A stretch of 64,000 bases of DNA, taken from positions 1 through 64,000 of the forward strand of contig DASPIZ010000037.1 of NCBI GenBank assembly GCA_035628875.1, in the 5' to 3' direction. The notes below the pieces were generated by a model. The model searched no databases, was not told the origin of the DNA, and saw only the letters and a list, made by a program, of their open reading frames with translations. Shown here in pieces: positions 53,130-62,640 of the stretch; within the stretch, counting starts at the first letter, position 1; every line of letters starts with the position of its first letter. Source of the stretch: Ohtaekwangia sp035628875. GTDB lineage: Bacteria > Bacteroidota > Bacteroidia > Cytophagales > Cyclobacteriaceae. The translations under genes were made by a program, and so were the position numbers.

Positions 53130-54778
53130 TAAAGAGAATTTTAAAGACTGCTTGTCTTATTCTGGTGGGCTTTGTTGTGATTTTGATAGCCATTGCTTTT
53201 TATCTTGAAAAGGCGCTGATTATTAATCCACCCATTAAACCTGTTATCGCGCTTTCGGAGATCGATTTAAAAGCGGATGATAGTACCAGGACGCTTGGTG
53301 AAAACTGGCTACGAAAAAGTGAAAGTGGATTGTATGAGTTGTATGTTGAAGGAAAACCTTATGAGCGCGGTTTTGCTGCAGGGGTACTCACAAAGGATTT
53401 GTTGCAATTTCAGGAGGAAACATTTCAGAAGCAGATTGAGGATCTGGTTCCATCTAGTCTCTATCGACACGTGTTAAGATATTGTATCGGATGGTTTAAC
53501 CGTGATTTGCACGAGCATGTTGATGAAGAGTATAAGCTTGAGATACTGGGGTTATCAGAATCTGCTGCTGCGGATTATGATTACGTGGGTCCTGCATTTC
53601 AACGAATGCTGAATTATCATGGAGCACATGATATTGGCCATGCCTTGCAAAACATGTCGTTGGTGGCCTGTACTTCTTTTGCCACATGGGGTGATCATTC
53701 GGAGGATGGCGAGCTCATCGTCGGACGAAACTTTGATTTTTATGTAGGTGATGATTTTGCTAAAAATAAAATCATTGCTTTTTATAAGCCGGAAGCGGGG
53801 TATAATTTCATGATGGTTACTTTTGGTGGCATGGCAGGTGTGCTTTCAGGGATGAATGAAGCAGGTCTCACAGTAACCATTAATGCCGCGAAGTCGGAGA
53901 TACCGTCGTCGTCGGCTACACCTGTTTCATTGGTAGCCCGGGAGATTTTGCAATATGCTTCTTCCATCGATGAAGCTTACGCCATTGCGGAGAAAAGAAA
54001 TATGTTCGTGGCGGAGTCGTTTCTCATTGGTTCTGTTAAAGATAAAAGGGCATCTGTTATCGAGAAAGATACAAAGGCCATGGCGTTATATGTATCTGAG
54101 GATAATTTTATCATCAGTACAAATCACTTTCAAAGTGATCTTCTTGGAAAATCTGAACACAATCAGGAACACATCCGTGCAAGCGCTTCGGCTTATCGAC
54201 ATGATCGTGTTAAAGAGTTAATAGAACGCGTGCCAAAGCACAATTATAAAAGTGCAATAACAATATTAAGAGATCAGCTTGGCACACAAGACAAGGATAT
54301 TGGTTTTGGTAACGAGCGTGCGATCAACCAGCTCATTGCACATCATAGCATTGTCTTCAATCCCGCGAAGCAGTTGGTGTGGGTATCTACAAGCCCGTGG
54401 CAAATGGGTAAGTTCGTGTGTTATGACCTGAATGAAATTTTTGCCATGCAGGATGCACCCGAAAAGGAAATTTATAAAAAGGATTTGATTGTTCCTGAAG
54501 ACCCCTTTATTTACGATCCTGCTTTTAAGGCCTACCTGAAAGGCGCCAGGTACAGGTTCCCATTTGCGTCCAAAGACGATATGGATGTGGATAGTATCAC
54601 TTATTGGAATCCGAATAGTTATCTTCCTTACATGCTGCAGGGCGACTATTATTTTGATCGGAGCGATTATCAGAAGGCTACACGGAGTTACGAGGAAGCG
54701 TTAACAAAAGTAATTGCAACGGCAACGGAAAAAGAACATATTGAGAAAAATTTAAAGCGCAGCCGCGAAAACAAATGA
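53126..54778 (+). CDS. C45-family Ntn acyltransferase/hydrolase
   Basis: A 550-residue protein with an N-terminal membrane anchor (residues 1-28) and a C45 Ntn-hydrolase domain. Autoprocessing is predicted between Ala181 and Cys182 (LVACTSFATWG), freeing Cys182 as the N-terminal nucleophile; VGRNFDFYVGD and MNEAGLTVTINAA follow the family pattern. A TPR-like segment ends the protein (SYEEALTKV). C45 enzymes form or break amide and ester bonds with acyl groups. In this operon it is a good candidate for joining the polyene acid to its acceptor. ATGA overlaps occur at both ends. Confidence 0.82.
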   Translation: MIKRILKTACLILVGFVVILIAIAFYLEKALIINPPIKPVIALSEIDLKADDSTRTLGENWLRKSESGLYELYVEGKPYERGFAAGVLTKDLLQFQEETFQKQIEDLVPSSLYRHVLRYCIGWFNRDLHEHVDEEYKLEILGLSESAAADYDYVGPAFQRMLNYHGAHDIGHALQNMSLVACTSFATWGDHSEDGELIVGRNFDFYVGDDFAKNKIIAFYKPEAGYNFMMVTFGGMAGVLSGMNEAGLTVTINAAKSEIPSSSATPVSLVAREILQYASSIDEAYAIAEKRNMFVAESFLIGSVKDKRASVIEKDTKAMALYVSEDNFIISTNHFQSDLLGKSEHNQEHIRASASAYRHDRVKELIERVPKHNYKSAITILRDQLGTQDKDIGFGNERAINQLIAHHSIVFNPAKQLVWVSTSPWQMGKFVCYDLNEIFAMQDAPEKEIYKKDLIVPEDPFIYDPAFKAYLKGARYRFPFASKDDMDVDSITYWNPNSYLPYMLQGDYYFDRSDYQKATRSYEEALTKVIATATEKEHIEKNLKRSRENK

Positions 54779-55149
54779 TCATAGGTACAGGAATTGATCT
54801 TGTGGAGGTTGAAAGGATTGAGGCAAAACTCCGGAAGGAAAATGGCTTTCGTGAAAAAGTCTTTTCTAAAAAGGAGATTGCATATTGCGAATCTCAGACA
54901 AACATGGCGCAACATTTTGCTGCGCGATTCGCAGCTAAAGAAGCTTTCTTAAAGGCAATAGGGCAGGGGTTGCAAGCTGGCTATGAGTTGTGTGAACTTG
55001 AAATTGTGGTGGATACATTGGGTAAGCCTTCGCTGAATGTTCGTGGGACTTTTTTAAATTACCTCCCTTCTGATCGACCTGTACGTATTCATGTCTCGAT
55101 GTCTCACCTCCAGACAGTGGCTTCCGCTGTTGTTATTGTTGAAACATGA
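54775..55149 (+). CDS. acpS: Holo-ACP synthase
   Basis: A 124-residue AcpS-type phosphopantetheinyl transferase with MIIGTGIDLVEVERIE (metal Asp), the catalytic ARFAAKEAFLKAIG and the final VSMSHLQTVASAVV. It transfers phosphopantetheine from CoA to ACP serines. Its place between C45 and PaaK-like genes, with ATGA overlaps on both sides, suggests it is dedicated to the two operon ACPs, though it may also serve fatty acid synthesis if it is the only copy in the genome. Confidence 0.95.
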   Translation: MIIGTGIDLVEVERIEAKLRKENGFREKVFSKKEIAYCESQTNMAQHFAARFAAKEAFLKAIGQGLQAGYELCELEIVVDTLGKPSLNVRGTFLNYLPSDRPVRIHVSMSHLQTVASAVVIVET

Positions 55150-56441
55150 ATAAGTTTTTGCCTGTTATTGAATTTGCATCACCGGACGAGATCGCCGCTT
55201 TGCAACTGGAAAAGTTGCAACGTATGCTTCAATTTTTGAATGCTAATTCAACTTTTTATAAACGTCATTTTTTACGCCATAAAGTTGATGTAACGAAGAT
55301 TCAATCACTTGCCGATCTTCAACAAATTCCGCCGGCGGTTAAAGATGATCTGCAAAATTTTAATATGGATTTTTTATGTGTGCCGAGCGAGTCAATTGCC
55401 GAATATACCAGCACCTCAGGCACATTGGGAAAACCAGTAACCATAGCGTTGTCATCCAATGACCTCGAAAGGCTTGCATATAACGAAGCCGTTGGTTTTA
55501 CCTGTGCTGACGGATCTTCAGCCGATCTGTATCAGCTCATGCTCACGCTTGACAGGCAATTCATGGCAGGAGTTGCATATTACCAGGGTATTCGAAAGCT
55601 CAATGCGGGGTTAATCAGAGTTGGTCCCGGGGTACCTGCGATGCAATGGGATACCATACTTCGTTTAAAGCCAAACACCATTGTTGGGGTTCCTTCTTTC
55701 ATGCTTAAGTTAGTCGAGTATGCAATGCAGAATGGTATCGATGTGAACGCAACGGCGGTAAAGAAAGCAATTTGCATTGGCGAGAACATCCGTACTCCGG
55801 AGTTGAAACCAAATGGCCTGGCGAGCAGGATTACGGATTTGTGGAAAATCAAACTATTCGGAACGTATGCGTCTACCGAGATGCAAACTGCTTTTACGGA
55901 ATGTTCGCATGGCGTTGGGGGACATCTTCATCCTGAACTTATCATAGTAGAAATTCTCGATGAGAATAATTTACCAGTTCTGCCTGGGACGGAAGGTGAA
56001 GTAACGATTACAACACTTGGCGTCGAGGGGATGCCGTTACTCCGATACAAGACTGGTGACATCGCTGCTATGTTTACAGACAAATGCGGATGTGGGCGAA
56101 CAACACCGAGGCTAGGCCCAGTCATTGGACGGAAGCAACAGATGCTTAAACTAAAAGGAACAACGGTTTACCCACCTGCTATTTTTGATTTATTAAACAG
56201 CATTGAAAACATTATTGATTATCGTGTCGCTGCGCGTACGACGGATATGGGCACCGATGAAATTCAAATTCACCTGGTTGCAAGTACAGGAAGCGAGGAA
56301 AAGACGATTGCTGAGTTAACTGCAAATTTCAGATCGCGATTACGCGTAGTCCCTGAGATTATCACAAGTACACCTTTGGCGTTGGAGAAGATGACCAGTG
56401 TTGGATCGAGAAAAGTTTCGAAGTTTATTGATCTGCGTTAG
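55146..56441 (+). CDS. PaaK-like adenylate-forming ligase
   Basis: A 431-residue ligase of the phenylacetate-CoA ligase type: P-loop TSTSGTLGKPVTIALS, adenine region LFGTYASTEMQTAF, and LLRYKTGDIAAM with the C-terminal GRKQQMLKLKGTTVYP. It contains four Cys residues near 312-320 (DKCGCGRTTPR), as in PaaK. It would adenylate an aryl acid such as 4-coumarate and load it onto CoA or ACP as starter. It is the last gene of the operon. Confidence 0.88.
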   Translation: MNKFLPVIEFASPDEIAALQLEKLQRMLQFLNANSTFYKRHFLRHKVDVTKIQSLADLQQIPPAVKDDLQNFNMDFLCVPSESIAEYTSTSGTLGKPVTIALSSNDLERLAYNEAVGFTCADGSSADLYQLMLTLDRQFMAGVAYYQGIRKLNAGLIRVGPGVPAMQWDTILRLKPNTIVGVPSFMLKLVEYAMQNGIDVNATAVKKAICIGENIRTPELKPNGLASRITDLWKIKLFGTYASTEMQTAFTECSHGVGGHLHPELIIVEILDENNLPVLPGTEGEVTITTLGVEGMPLLRYKTGDIAAMFTDKCGCGRTTPRLGPVIGRKQQMLKLKGTTVYPPAIFDLLNSIENIIDYRVAARTTDMGTDEIQIHLVASTGSEEKTIAELTANFRSRLRVVPEIITSTPLALEKMTSVGSRKVSKFIDLR

Positions 56442-56591
56442 AAAGTCATTTTTTGAATAATAGCATACTTAACCGTTTACGGTTGTAGCGGTATTCAGAA
56501 TAAATCACCATTTGGATTTCTCTGATTCATGTTGTAGGTTATCATAAAAATGCTTGAGAGCTGATTTCCGATCTTAGTCTTCGAAAGCCTT

Positions 56592-58136
56592 ATGTTGATG
56601 AAAAATATAGCCATTGCTTTCTTTGTTATTTGTTGCTTTTCATGTTCCAATAAAGAACAGGTAGTATCGGGTGATTTTCCCATAGTAAAAACTAAAACAG
56701 GTTTAATACGCGGTGTTTCTTCGAATGGCATACAAATCTTTAAAGGTATTCCTTACGCTGCACCACCTGTAAACGACCTAAGATGGAAAGTACCCAAACC
56801 TGTGAGCCCGTGGAGCGATACTTTAATGTGTACCGCGTATGCAGCCAGTCCGATACAAAATCCACCGGAACCTTTCCGGATGTGGACCCAGGAGTTTATC
56901 GCACCGGCAACTCCATTGAGTGAAGATTGTTTGTATCTGAATATATGGACTCCGGGTAACATCGAAAAGGAAAAACTGCCAGTATTGGTTTGGATTCACG
57001 GCGGTGCTTTCTTGTCAGGGGCAGCCTCATGTCCGGTTTATGATGGTGAGGCTATGGCTCGAAAAGGAATTGTATTTGTAAGTATAAATTACAGACTCGG
57101 CATATTCGGTTTCATGGCTCATCCGGATTTAACTGCGGAATCTGAAAACAAATCATCCGGTAATTATGGATTACTTGATCAAATTCAAGCGCTTCGCTGG
57201 GTAAAAGAAAACGTTTCTGCATTCGGTGGTGATCCTGAAAAAGTTACTATTGCTGGTCAATCGGCTGGCTCCATGAGCGTACAGTTGCTGGTAGCCTCTC
57301 CGTTAACAAAAAATCTTTTACACGGTGCAATAGCACAAAGCGGGGCATCTGCCAATGGTCCATCAATGACATTGCGTGAAGCGGAGGAGATCGGACAATC
57401 AATTGCAGAAAAGGCAAGCGTCTCAACTATCGATGCCTTGCGAAATTTGTCGGCAGATAGTATGCTGGCCCTGGGCAATACATTACCATTCGGAAGTTTC
57501 TTTCCAGTAATCGACGGCTATGTCGTTCCTGAAAACATGAAAGAGACATTTGAGGATAGACAGCACCGGGATGTCCCTTTACTTGCAGGGTGGGTGACCG
57601 GTGATGCCGACTTATCGAGACAAGAGATAAAATCAAAAGATGATTTTAAAAGTTTTGTCAATATGAATTACGGTGAACAGATAGAAGCATTCTTAAAAGT
57701 GTTCCCTGCAGACACCGATGAGTTGGCAGAGAACTCACAACGAAGACTTGCTGTCTTAAATTTCGCCGCCTTCGCCAATCATGTTTGGGCAACGTCCAAT
57801 ACAAGCAAAAGCTTTCTTTACCAATTTAGTTACGTTCCGACGGATAAGCCAGGATTCCCAAATTATGGCGCATTCCATACGTCGGAAGTTCCGTTTGCCT
57901 ATCATACCTTAAAATACTGGGATCGTCCGTGGAAAGAATCAGATCTAAAAGTTGAAGAATACATGAGCACGTATTGGGCAAACTTTATCAAAACAGGTAA
58001 TCCAAATAGCGAGCTGCTACCCGAATGGAAACCGTATGACAAGACTTCAGGTAACATCATGGAATTAGGTATTGAACCCGTAATACAGCCAGGACTTTTT
58101 AAGCAAGAATTTAAGCTTTTAGAAAATCTGTTTTAA
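56592..58136 (+). CDS. Type B carboxylesterase, lipoprotein
   Basis: A 514-residue esterase of the PnbA/acetylcholinesterase family. An N-terminal signal ends in a lipobox-like CCFSCSNK. The oxyanion GGAFLSGAAS, the nucleophile Ser in IAGQSAGSMSVQ and the His in GAFHTSEVPFAYH are present; SEDCLYLNIWTP is the family signature. It hydrolyses esters outside the cytoplasm; the substrate is unknown. Starts at 56592 and 56598 are equally acceptable. A 150-base gap, with a small AACCGT/ACGGTT palindrome, separates it from the polyene operon, so it is likely transcribed separately. Confidence 0.9.
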   Translation: MLMKNIAIAFFVICCFSCSNKEQVVSGDFPIVKTKTGLIRGVSSNGIQIFKGIPYAAPPVNDLRWKVPKPVSPWSDTLMCTAYAASPIQNPPEPFRMWTQEFIAPATPLSEDCLYLNIWTPGNIEKEKLPVLVWIHGGAFLSGAASCPVYDGEAMARKGIVFVSINYRLGIFGFMAHPDLTAESENKSSGNYGLLDQIQALRWVKENVSAFGGDPEKVTIAGQSAGSMSVQLLVASPLTKNLLHGAIAQSGASANGPSMTLREAEEIGQSIAEKASVSTIDALRNLSADSMLALGNTLPFGSFFPVIDGYVVPENMKETFEDRQHRDVPLLAGWVTGDADLSRQEIKSKDDFKSFVNMNYGEQIEAFLKVFPADTDELAENSQRRLAVLNFAAFANHVWATSNTSKSFLYQFSYVPTDKPGFPNYGAFHTSEVPFAYHTLKYWDRPWKESDLKVEEYMSTYWANFIKTGNPNSELLPEWKPYDKTSGNIMELGIEPVIQPGLFKQEFKLLENLF

Positions 58137-58188
58137 CTAAACTCTTCATGGTGTTGAATCCATCAAGCGTTTAGTCTTTTCTTTATAA

Positions 58189-60624
58189 TTAAAAATCACC
58201 ACCCGCATCAATATCACCACCTTCTCCGTTACCCGGACCGTTGCCCTGACGTTGTTGACGGTTTTCTTTCTTCGTATTCAGGCGGTATGTAAACGTGAAG
58301 AGTACCTGACGTGATCTCCACTGAAATTCGTTCTCTGATTGATAATCCTCTTCCTGGATGATGTTTCTGAATTTCCGTGAGTTCAACAGATCGCGAACGC
58401 CGAGTGTAACCGTACCGTTGCCTTTTAACACGTCACGCGATAATCCAAGATCAATAAAATACATTGACCTGTTTCTTCCCTGTGGTGTGATTCTTGGAGC
58501 ACGGTAATTAAACCCGGCCTGGAAATCCCATTTCTTAAAAAATGTGAACTTTGATGTTGTGCGACTTGTCCATGTGTAGGTATCGCTATAGAAGCGCTCA
58601 TCCCTGTAATCTCCTTCGGTGATCGCACGGTAGAAGTTCGCGTTGGTGTTAAGTCTCCACCAGTCTACCGGATTCCATGATAGGTTAAACTCAAGGCCAT
58701 AAGCATCCTCCGTGGCCAGGTTTACCGGAAGTGTTCGTGTATAGCCAATTGAATCTTCGATCTGCTCTGTGATACGTTGGACTACGCCAGTACGATAACG
58801 ATAGTAAGCACTTGATAAGATGGAACCGGTTTCCCAATTAATGAGATACCCTGCTTCAATGGAATTGGTGTATTCCGGTTTCAGGTCGGGGTTCCCAACA
58901 AACACAGAACGGTTGTCGCTGTAATTCGAGAATGGCATCAGGTCGCGAAAGCGTGGCCGACTCAACCGATAGCTATAACTCAACTGAAGTGTTTTTTCCG
59001 GTGATAACCGATAGGACAGATGAGCACTTGGAAACAGATTAAAATATTCCTGATAATTAATATCGCTGGTTTCAGCAAGCTCAACAGAAACATCGGTATA
59101 CTCGCCGCGCACCCCGCCTTGCCAGGAGAAACGACCGATCTCGTTGCCGGCGATGAAGTAAGCAGAATGAATGTTCTCGGTATAGATGAGATTGTTATTC
59201 AGATTCGGAATAACATGCCAGGTTTCGTCTTCAAGGTTTTGTTGCCTTACCGTGAAATCGTTGTCGATCATACGTAATGTACTTTTAAACCCGGCCTCAA
59301 CTTTTCCTTTTTCATTAAACGGGTGTACGTAATCCATTTGAAAAAGAGCGTTCCTTTCATTCTCTGTATTACGCGACCGTTGCAGCGACAACGAGTCGAT
59401 ACTTAAATCAATCTCGCGAAAGCGCGCTTTTTCCGTTTCAACATTCTCAATCCATTTAAAGTCAGCAGTAAGTAATCTCCCTTTACGCGCGTATTCTTTA
59501 CGGTAGCTTAATGCGATTTCTGTGTTAAGTTCTGGTTCTTCTTCGCGTTCAGTTCTCACAACGGTGCGGCCAAGGATGTCGTTGTTGTCGAAATACAGAT
59601 ATTCATATTTTGACTTATTTAAACCATTGGAGGTACGCACAACAAAAGAGCCGGTAAGGATACTTTTTTCGCTGAGATAATAGTCAAGCCCTGCTCGCAG
59701 GCTATGCGACAGGTCACTCCGCGAACGGTTATTGTTTTGACGGAAAGAGAAGGCTGTATCAAGTTCCGCATCCTGAAATGATTGTATCGAATATCCCTTA
59801 CCAGGATTTGCCCGGTAGCTGATGCCATAACTGGTGAAGAGGTTGAATTTATCTTTACGAAAGTTTACATTGAATGAGGCTCCATAGTTATCGGGATAAC
59901 CACCATTAACCGAAAACGATCCATTGATACCTTTTCCTTTTTCTTTTTTCAGAACGATGTTGATGATGCCAACTTCTCCTTCTGCATCAAATCGTGCTGA
60001 TGGATTGGTAATAACCTCCACGCTTTCGATCAGATTTCCCGGAATCTGTCGCAATGCATCGGCTGTGCTTATCCCAGTAAGTCCGGAGGGTCGTCCATCA
60101 ATAAGGATACGTACGTTTCCACTACCTCGCAAGCTGATATTTCCATCAACGTCTACCGCGACCGAAGGAACGTTGTCCAAAATATCGGAAGCGCTTCCGC
60201 TGATGTTGCTCAGATCTTTACCAACCTGGAAAACACGTTTATCAAGATATAATTCCATCTGGCTCTTTTCACCTTGAACAGTAACCGCATCGAGTACCTG
60301 AGAACTTGACGACAGCGCAATTGTTCCTAATGATACGTCGCTGTTAATGACGTTTACGTTTGGGATGGTTTTTTCTTCATAAGAGAGAAAGGTGACCTTG
60401 AGGTAATAATTTCCTGGTTTTGTCGCGATTGTAAAGTTTCCTTCGCCGTCGGATACGGCACCCGTTACTAAAGTGGAATCAAGGTTGTTGTACAGTGCGG
60501 CATTTGCATAAGGCACAGCGGCGTTGCTTTCATCCACAACTTGTCCTGTAATAGAATAGGAAGTCTGTGCCTGAACAGCCGTACAGCCAAGTAAAAACAA
60601 TGTGATGAACGTATAATGCTTCAT
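58189..60624 (-). CDS. TonB-dependent receptor-like outer membrane protein
   Basis: An 811-residue outer membrane protein: signal (FLLGCTAVQAQ), a carboxypeptidase-regulatory-like domain (residues about 22-105, YSITGQVVDESNAAVPYANA), a plug (SASDILDNVPSVAVDVDGNI, NVRILIDGRPSGLTG) and a long beta-barrel of the outer-membrane-beta-barrel type 3 group. It ends in a Gly/Asp-rich tail (GNGEGGDIDAGGDF). It lies 62 bases downstream of the histidine kinase, and that gap contains a TTGAAG direct repeat also found before the regulator, so it is the likely target of the adjacent two-component system. Ligand unknown. Confidence 0.9.
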   Translation of the reverse strand: MKHYTFITLFLLGCTAVQAQTSYSITGQVVDESNAAVPYANAALYNNLDSTLVTGAVSDGEGNFTIATKPGNYYLKVTFLSYEEKTIPNVNVINSDVSLGTIALSSSSQVLDAVTVQGEKSQMELYLDKRVFQVGKDLSNISGSASDILDNVPSVAVDVDGNISLRGSGNVRILIDGRPSGLTGISTADALRQIPGNLIESVEVITNPSARFDAEGEVGIINIVLKKEKGKGINGSFSVNGGYPDNYGASFNVNFRKDKFNLFTSYGISYRANPGKGYSIQSFQDAELDTAFSFRQNNNRSRSDLSHSLRAGLDYYLSEKSILTGSFVVRTSNGLNKSKYEYLYFDNNDILGRTVVRTEREEEPELNTEIALSYRKEYARKGRLLTADFKWIENVETEKARFREIDLSIDSLSLQRSRNTENERNALFQMDYVHPFNEKGKVEAGFKSTLRMIDNDFTVRQQNLEDETWHVIPNLNNNLIYTENIHSAYFIAGNEIGRFSWQGGVRGEYTDVSVELAETSDINYQEYFNLFPSAHLSYRLSPEKTLQLSYSYRLSRPRFRDLMPFSNYSDNRSVFVGNPDLKPEYTNSIEAGYLINWETGSILSSAYYRYRTGVVQRITEQIEDSIGYTRTLPVNLATEDAYGLEFNLSWNPVDWWRLNTNANFYRAITEGDYRDERFYSDTYTWTSRTTSKFTFFKKWDFQAGFNYRAPRITPQGRNRSMYFIDLGLSRDVLKGNGTVTLGVRDLLNSRKFRNIIQEEDYQSENEFQWRSRQVLFTFTYRLNTKKENRQQRQGNGPGNGEGGDIDAGGDF

Positions 60625-60660
60625 ACTTCAGGTATTATTGGCGCGAATGTCTGGCCGAAA

Positions 60661-60678
60661 TTTGAAGAGAATTTGAAG
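60661..60678. promoter_or_regulatory. TTGAAG direct repeat upstream of the TonB receptor
   Basis: TTTGAAGAGAATTTGAAG holds two TTGAAG half-sites 11 bases apart, about one helical turn, which suits tandem binding of an OmpR-type regulator. It lies 36-54 bases before the receptor start (minus strand). The same layout occurs at 62641-62658 before the regulator gene. Confidence 0.5.
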
Positions 60679-60686
60679 TTCTTGTA

Positions 60687-61940
60687 CTATTTCCAGCTTA
60701 CCTGAATCTTATGCCAACCTTCTTCAAATTGATAGTCGATTGCCAGCTGATTGAGGATGCAAATTTGCTTGACAATCGCCAGGCCAAGTCCCACAGACTC
60801 TGTATCCTGGTTTCCTTTTTTGAATCGGTTGAACAATTCTTCAGGAGGGAGTGAAGGCGGTTCGCCGGTATTTTTAAGCGTCAATCTGGTTGTCCGAAGG
60901 TCAATTTCGATCGAACCGTTTAGAAAATTATGTCTTATTGAATTGTTAAATAAATTATTCAACAGGATATCGGCGAGGGTAGGATGGAGGCTCACGTAGA
61001 CGTCAGGTTGAATGATGCGGGTTACTGCAATCGTTTTCAGCTCAAACAGGTCTTCAAAATCGGACAACTTTTTTGTTACCAATTCACTGAGGTTGATCGA
61101 TTGCCCCGCTGCATACTCCTGGTTGTTCAATTTTGTGAGCAGCGTTAACGCCTGCCCCATACGGGAAAGTTTTTCTACTGCCTCATGTGCGGAAAGAATC
61201 AATTTAGCCTGCTCGTCTTTTATCTCTGACTCCATCAACAATTCAAGTTTTCCGCGAATGATGGCCAACGGCGTTTGCATTTCATGAGAAGCATTTTCGG
61301 TAAACTCTTTCAGCGATTGGTAATCCTGTTTTGCTTTGTTCGTCATCGTGATCAAAAAATCATTCAGATTGTTGAACTCATTGGTGGTACTTCTATCGGG
61401 CATAAACTTATTCTTCTGGTTTAGCCGGAAGGATTCTATGGCAGCCAACGTAGCATGAAACGGCCTGAGAATATAATTAGAAATAACCCTGGATGAAATA
61501 AGAACAAAAACAAGCAGTATGACCACAATCCAGATCATCGATTTTTGAACTGCGTCTACAATGTCATCTGGCTCGACCATGATATCATAGGTAGAGATCA
61601 GGTAATGATTGCCATTGATTTTATACGAAGCCGAACCTTTCAGGTGTCTCTCAACACGCTGAAGTTGCTGATGCATGGCAAAGGTGTCCTTCACATGAAA
61701 TGGAATCTCCGGAGCGTCAAATTGCAACTGTTTAATTTCAACAGGATCATGATTGATTTTTCGAAGTGGAACGCCCCGCTCCAGCCTTCCTGCAATATTG
61801 TCGATCCAGAACTGAAGTTCGCGTGATTCTTCTTTGTCAATCTCTTTTGCCATGTTCTCGTAAATGATCACACCACCCGCGAGAAGCACAAACAACGTGA
61901 TGATAAGATACCAAACGGTAAACTGGTTGATCAGCTTCAT
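60687..61940 (-). CDS. Sensor histidine kinase
   Basis: A 417-residue kinase: helix 1 (residues about 8-28), an extracytoplasmic sensor region of about 100 residues, helix 2 (about 133-152), a HAMP-like linker, the phosphoacceptor His219 in ENASHEMQTPLAI, the N box LLNNLFNNSIRHN and the G2 box GLGLAIVKQI. It senses an unknown signal in the periplasm. Its start overlaps the regulator stop by four bases, as in classical two-component operons. A G1 box is hard to place; the DxGxG-like segment reads LTLKNTGEPP, as in kinases of this Bacteroidota group. Confidence 0.92.
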   Translation of the reverse strand: MKLINQFTVWYLIITLFVLLAGGVIIYENMAKEIDKEESRELQFWIDNIAGRLERGVPLRKINHDPVEIKQLQFDAPEIPFHVKDTFAMHQQLQRVERHLKGSASYKINGNHYLISTYDIMVEPDDIVDAVQKSMIWIVVILLVFVLISSRVISNYILRPFHATLAAIESFRLNQKNKFMPDRSTTNEFNNLNDFLITMTNKAKQDYQSLKEFTENASHEMQTPLAIIRGKLELLMESEIKDEQAKLILSAHEAVEKLSRMGQALTLLTKLNNQEYAAGQSINLSELVTKKLSDFEDLFELKTIAVTRIIQPDVYVSLHPTLADILLNNLFNNSIRHNFLNGSIEIDLRTTRLTLKNTGEPPSLPPEELFNRFKKGNQDTESVGLGLAIVKQICILNQLAIDYQFEEGWHKIQVSWK

Positions 61941-62617
61941 GGTGTAGTATTAAATTTATACCCGAGGCCGTAAACAGTGCCGATGTAATCTCTTCCCTTT
62001 GCCTGTTCTATTTTACGACGTAGATTTTTTACATGCTGGTAAACAAAATCAAAATTCGCAAGATTGTCTGTGTAATCGCCCCACAAATGTTCCGCTATCG
62101 ATTGGCGGGTGAGCACGCGATTTTTATTGATTATAAAATAGAGAAGAAGATCAAATTCTTTTTTTGTTAGTTCAAGCAGGTTACCATGTACACGAGCTTC
62201 CATGGTATCCGGATTCACATTGATCTCATTAAAACTGATCAATCGTTCACCGTTAAGTTTCTTACGACGATAGATCGCTTTCAACCGGGCATTGAGTTCG
62301 GTCAGGTGAAACGGTTTTGTGAGGTAATCATCGGCGCCAAGTTCAAGGCCGTTGATTTTGTCATCCACCGCGTTTCTGGCCGAAATGATCAGAATACCAG
62401 ATTCGATCTTCTCACGTTTGATCCATTCCAGCAATTGGAGTCCGCTCCGGTCTGGCAACATAATATCCAGAATAACAATGTCGTATTCAAAAGAAGCAAG
62501 CTTGTCCAATGCTTCCGCATAAGTAAATGAAGTCTCACAAATAAAGCCCTCCTTCTCCAGAAATGTCTGAATATTATGGGCGAGTTCTTTATTGTCTTCA
62601 ACAAGGATAATCTTCAT
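61937..62617 (-). CDS. OmpR-family response regulator
   Basis: A 226-residue regulator: receiver domain with acidic Glu7-Asp8, phosphorylation site Asp51 (IVILDIMLPDRSG) and the conserved Lys in DYLTKPFHLTE, then a winged-helix domain (LTKKEFDLLLYFIINKNRVL, VYQHVKNLRRKIEQ, TVYGLGYKF). It is co-transcribed with the kinase downstream. The direct repeat TTGAAG-N5-TTGAAG lies 24 bases before its start, suggesting autoregulation. Confidence 0.95.
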   Translation of the reverse strand: MKIILVEDNKELAHNIQTFLEKEGFICETSFTYAEALDKLASFEYDIVILDIMLPDRSGLQLLEWIKREKIESGILIISARNAVDDKINGLELGADDYLTKPFHLTELNARLKAIYRRKKLNGERLISFNEINVNPDTMEARVHGNLLELTKKEFDLLLYFIINKNRVLTRQSIAEHLWGDYTDNLANFDFVYQHVKNLRRKIEQAKGRDYIGTVYGLGYKFNTTP

Positions 62618-62640
62618 GAAAACGCAAGATAAATTTAAAT

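Noticed and set aside
33170..56441. Calling the operon a complete flexirubin cluster
   Set aside because: No DarA, DarB or DarC homolog is present in the window, so only the aryl-polyene part can be supported.
56471..56484. Terminator after the polyene operon (AACCGT/ACGGTT)
   Set aside because: The stem is only 6 bp with a 2-base loop and no T-tract follows, so it is not convincing.
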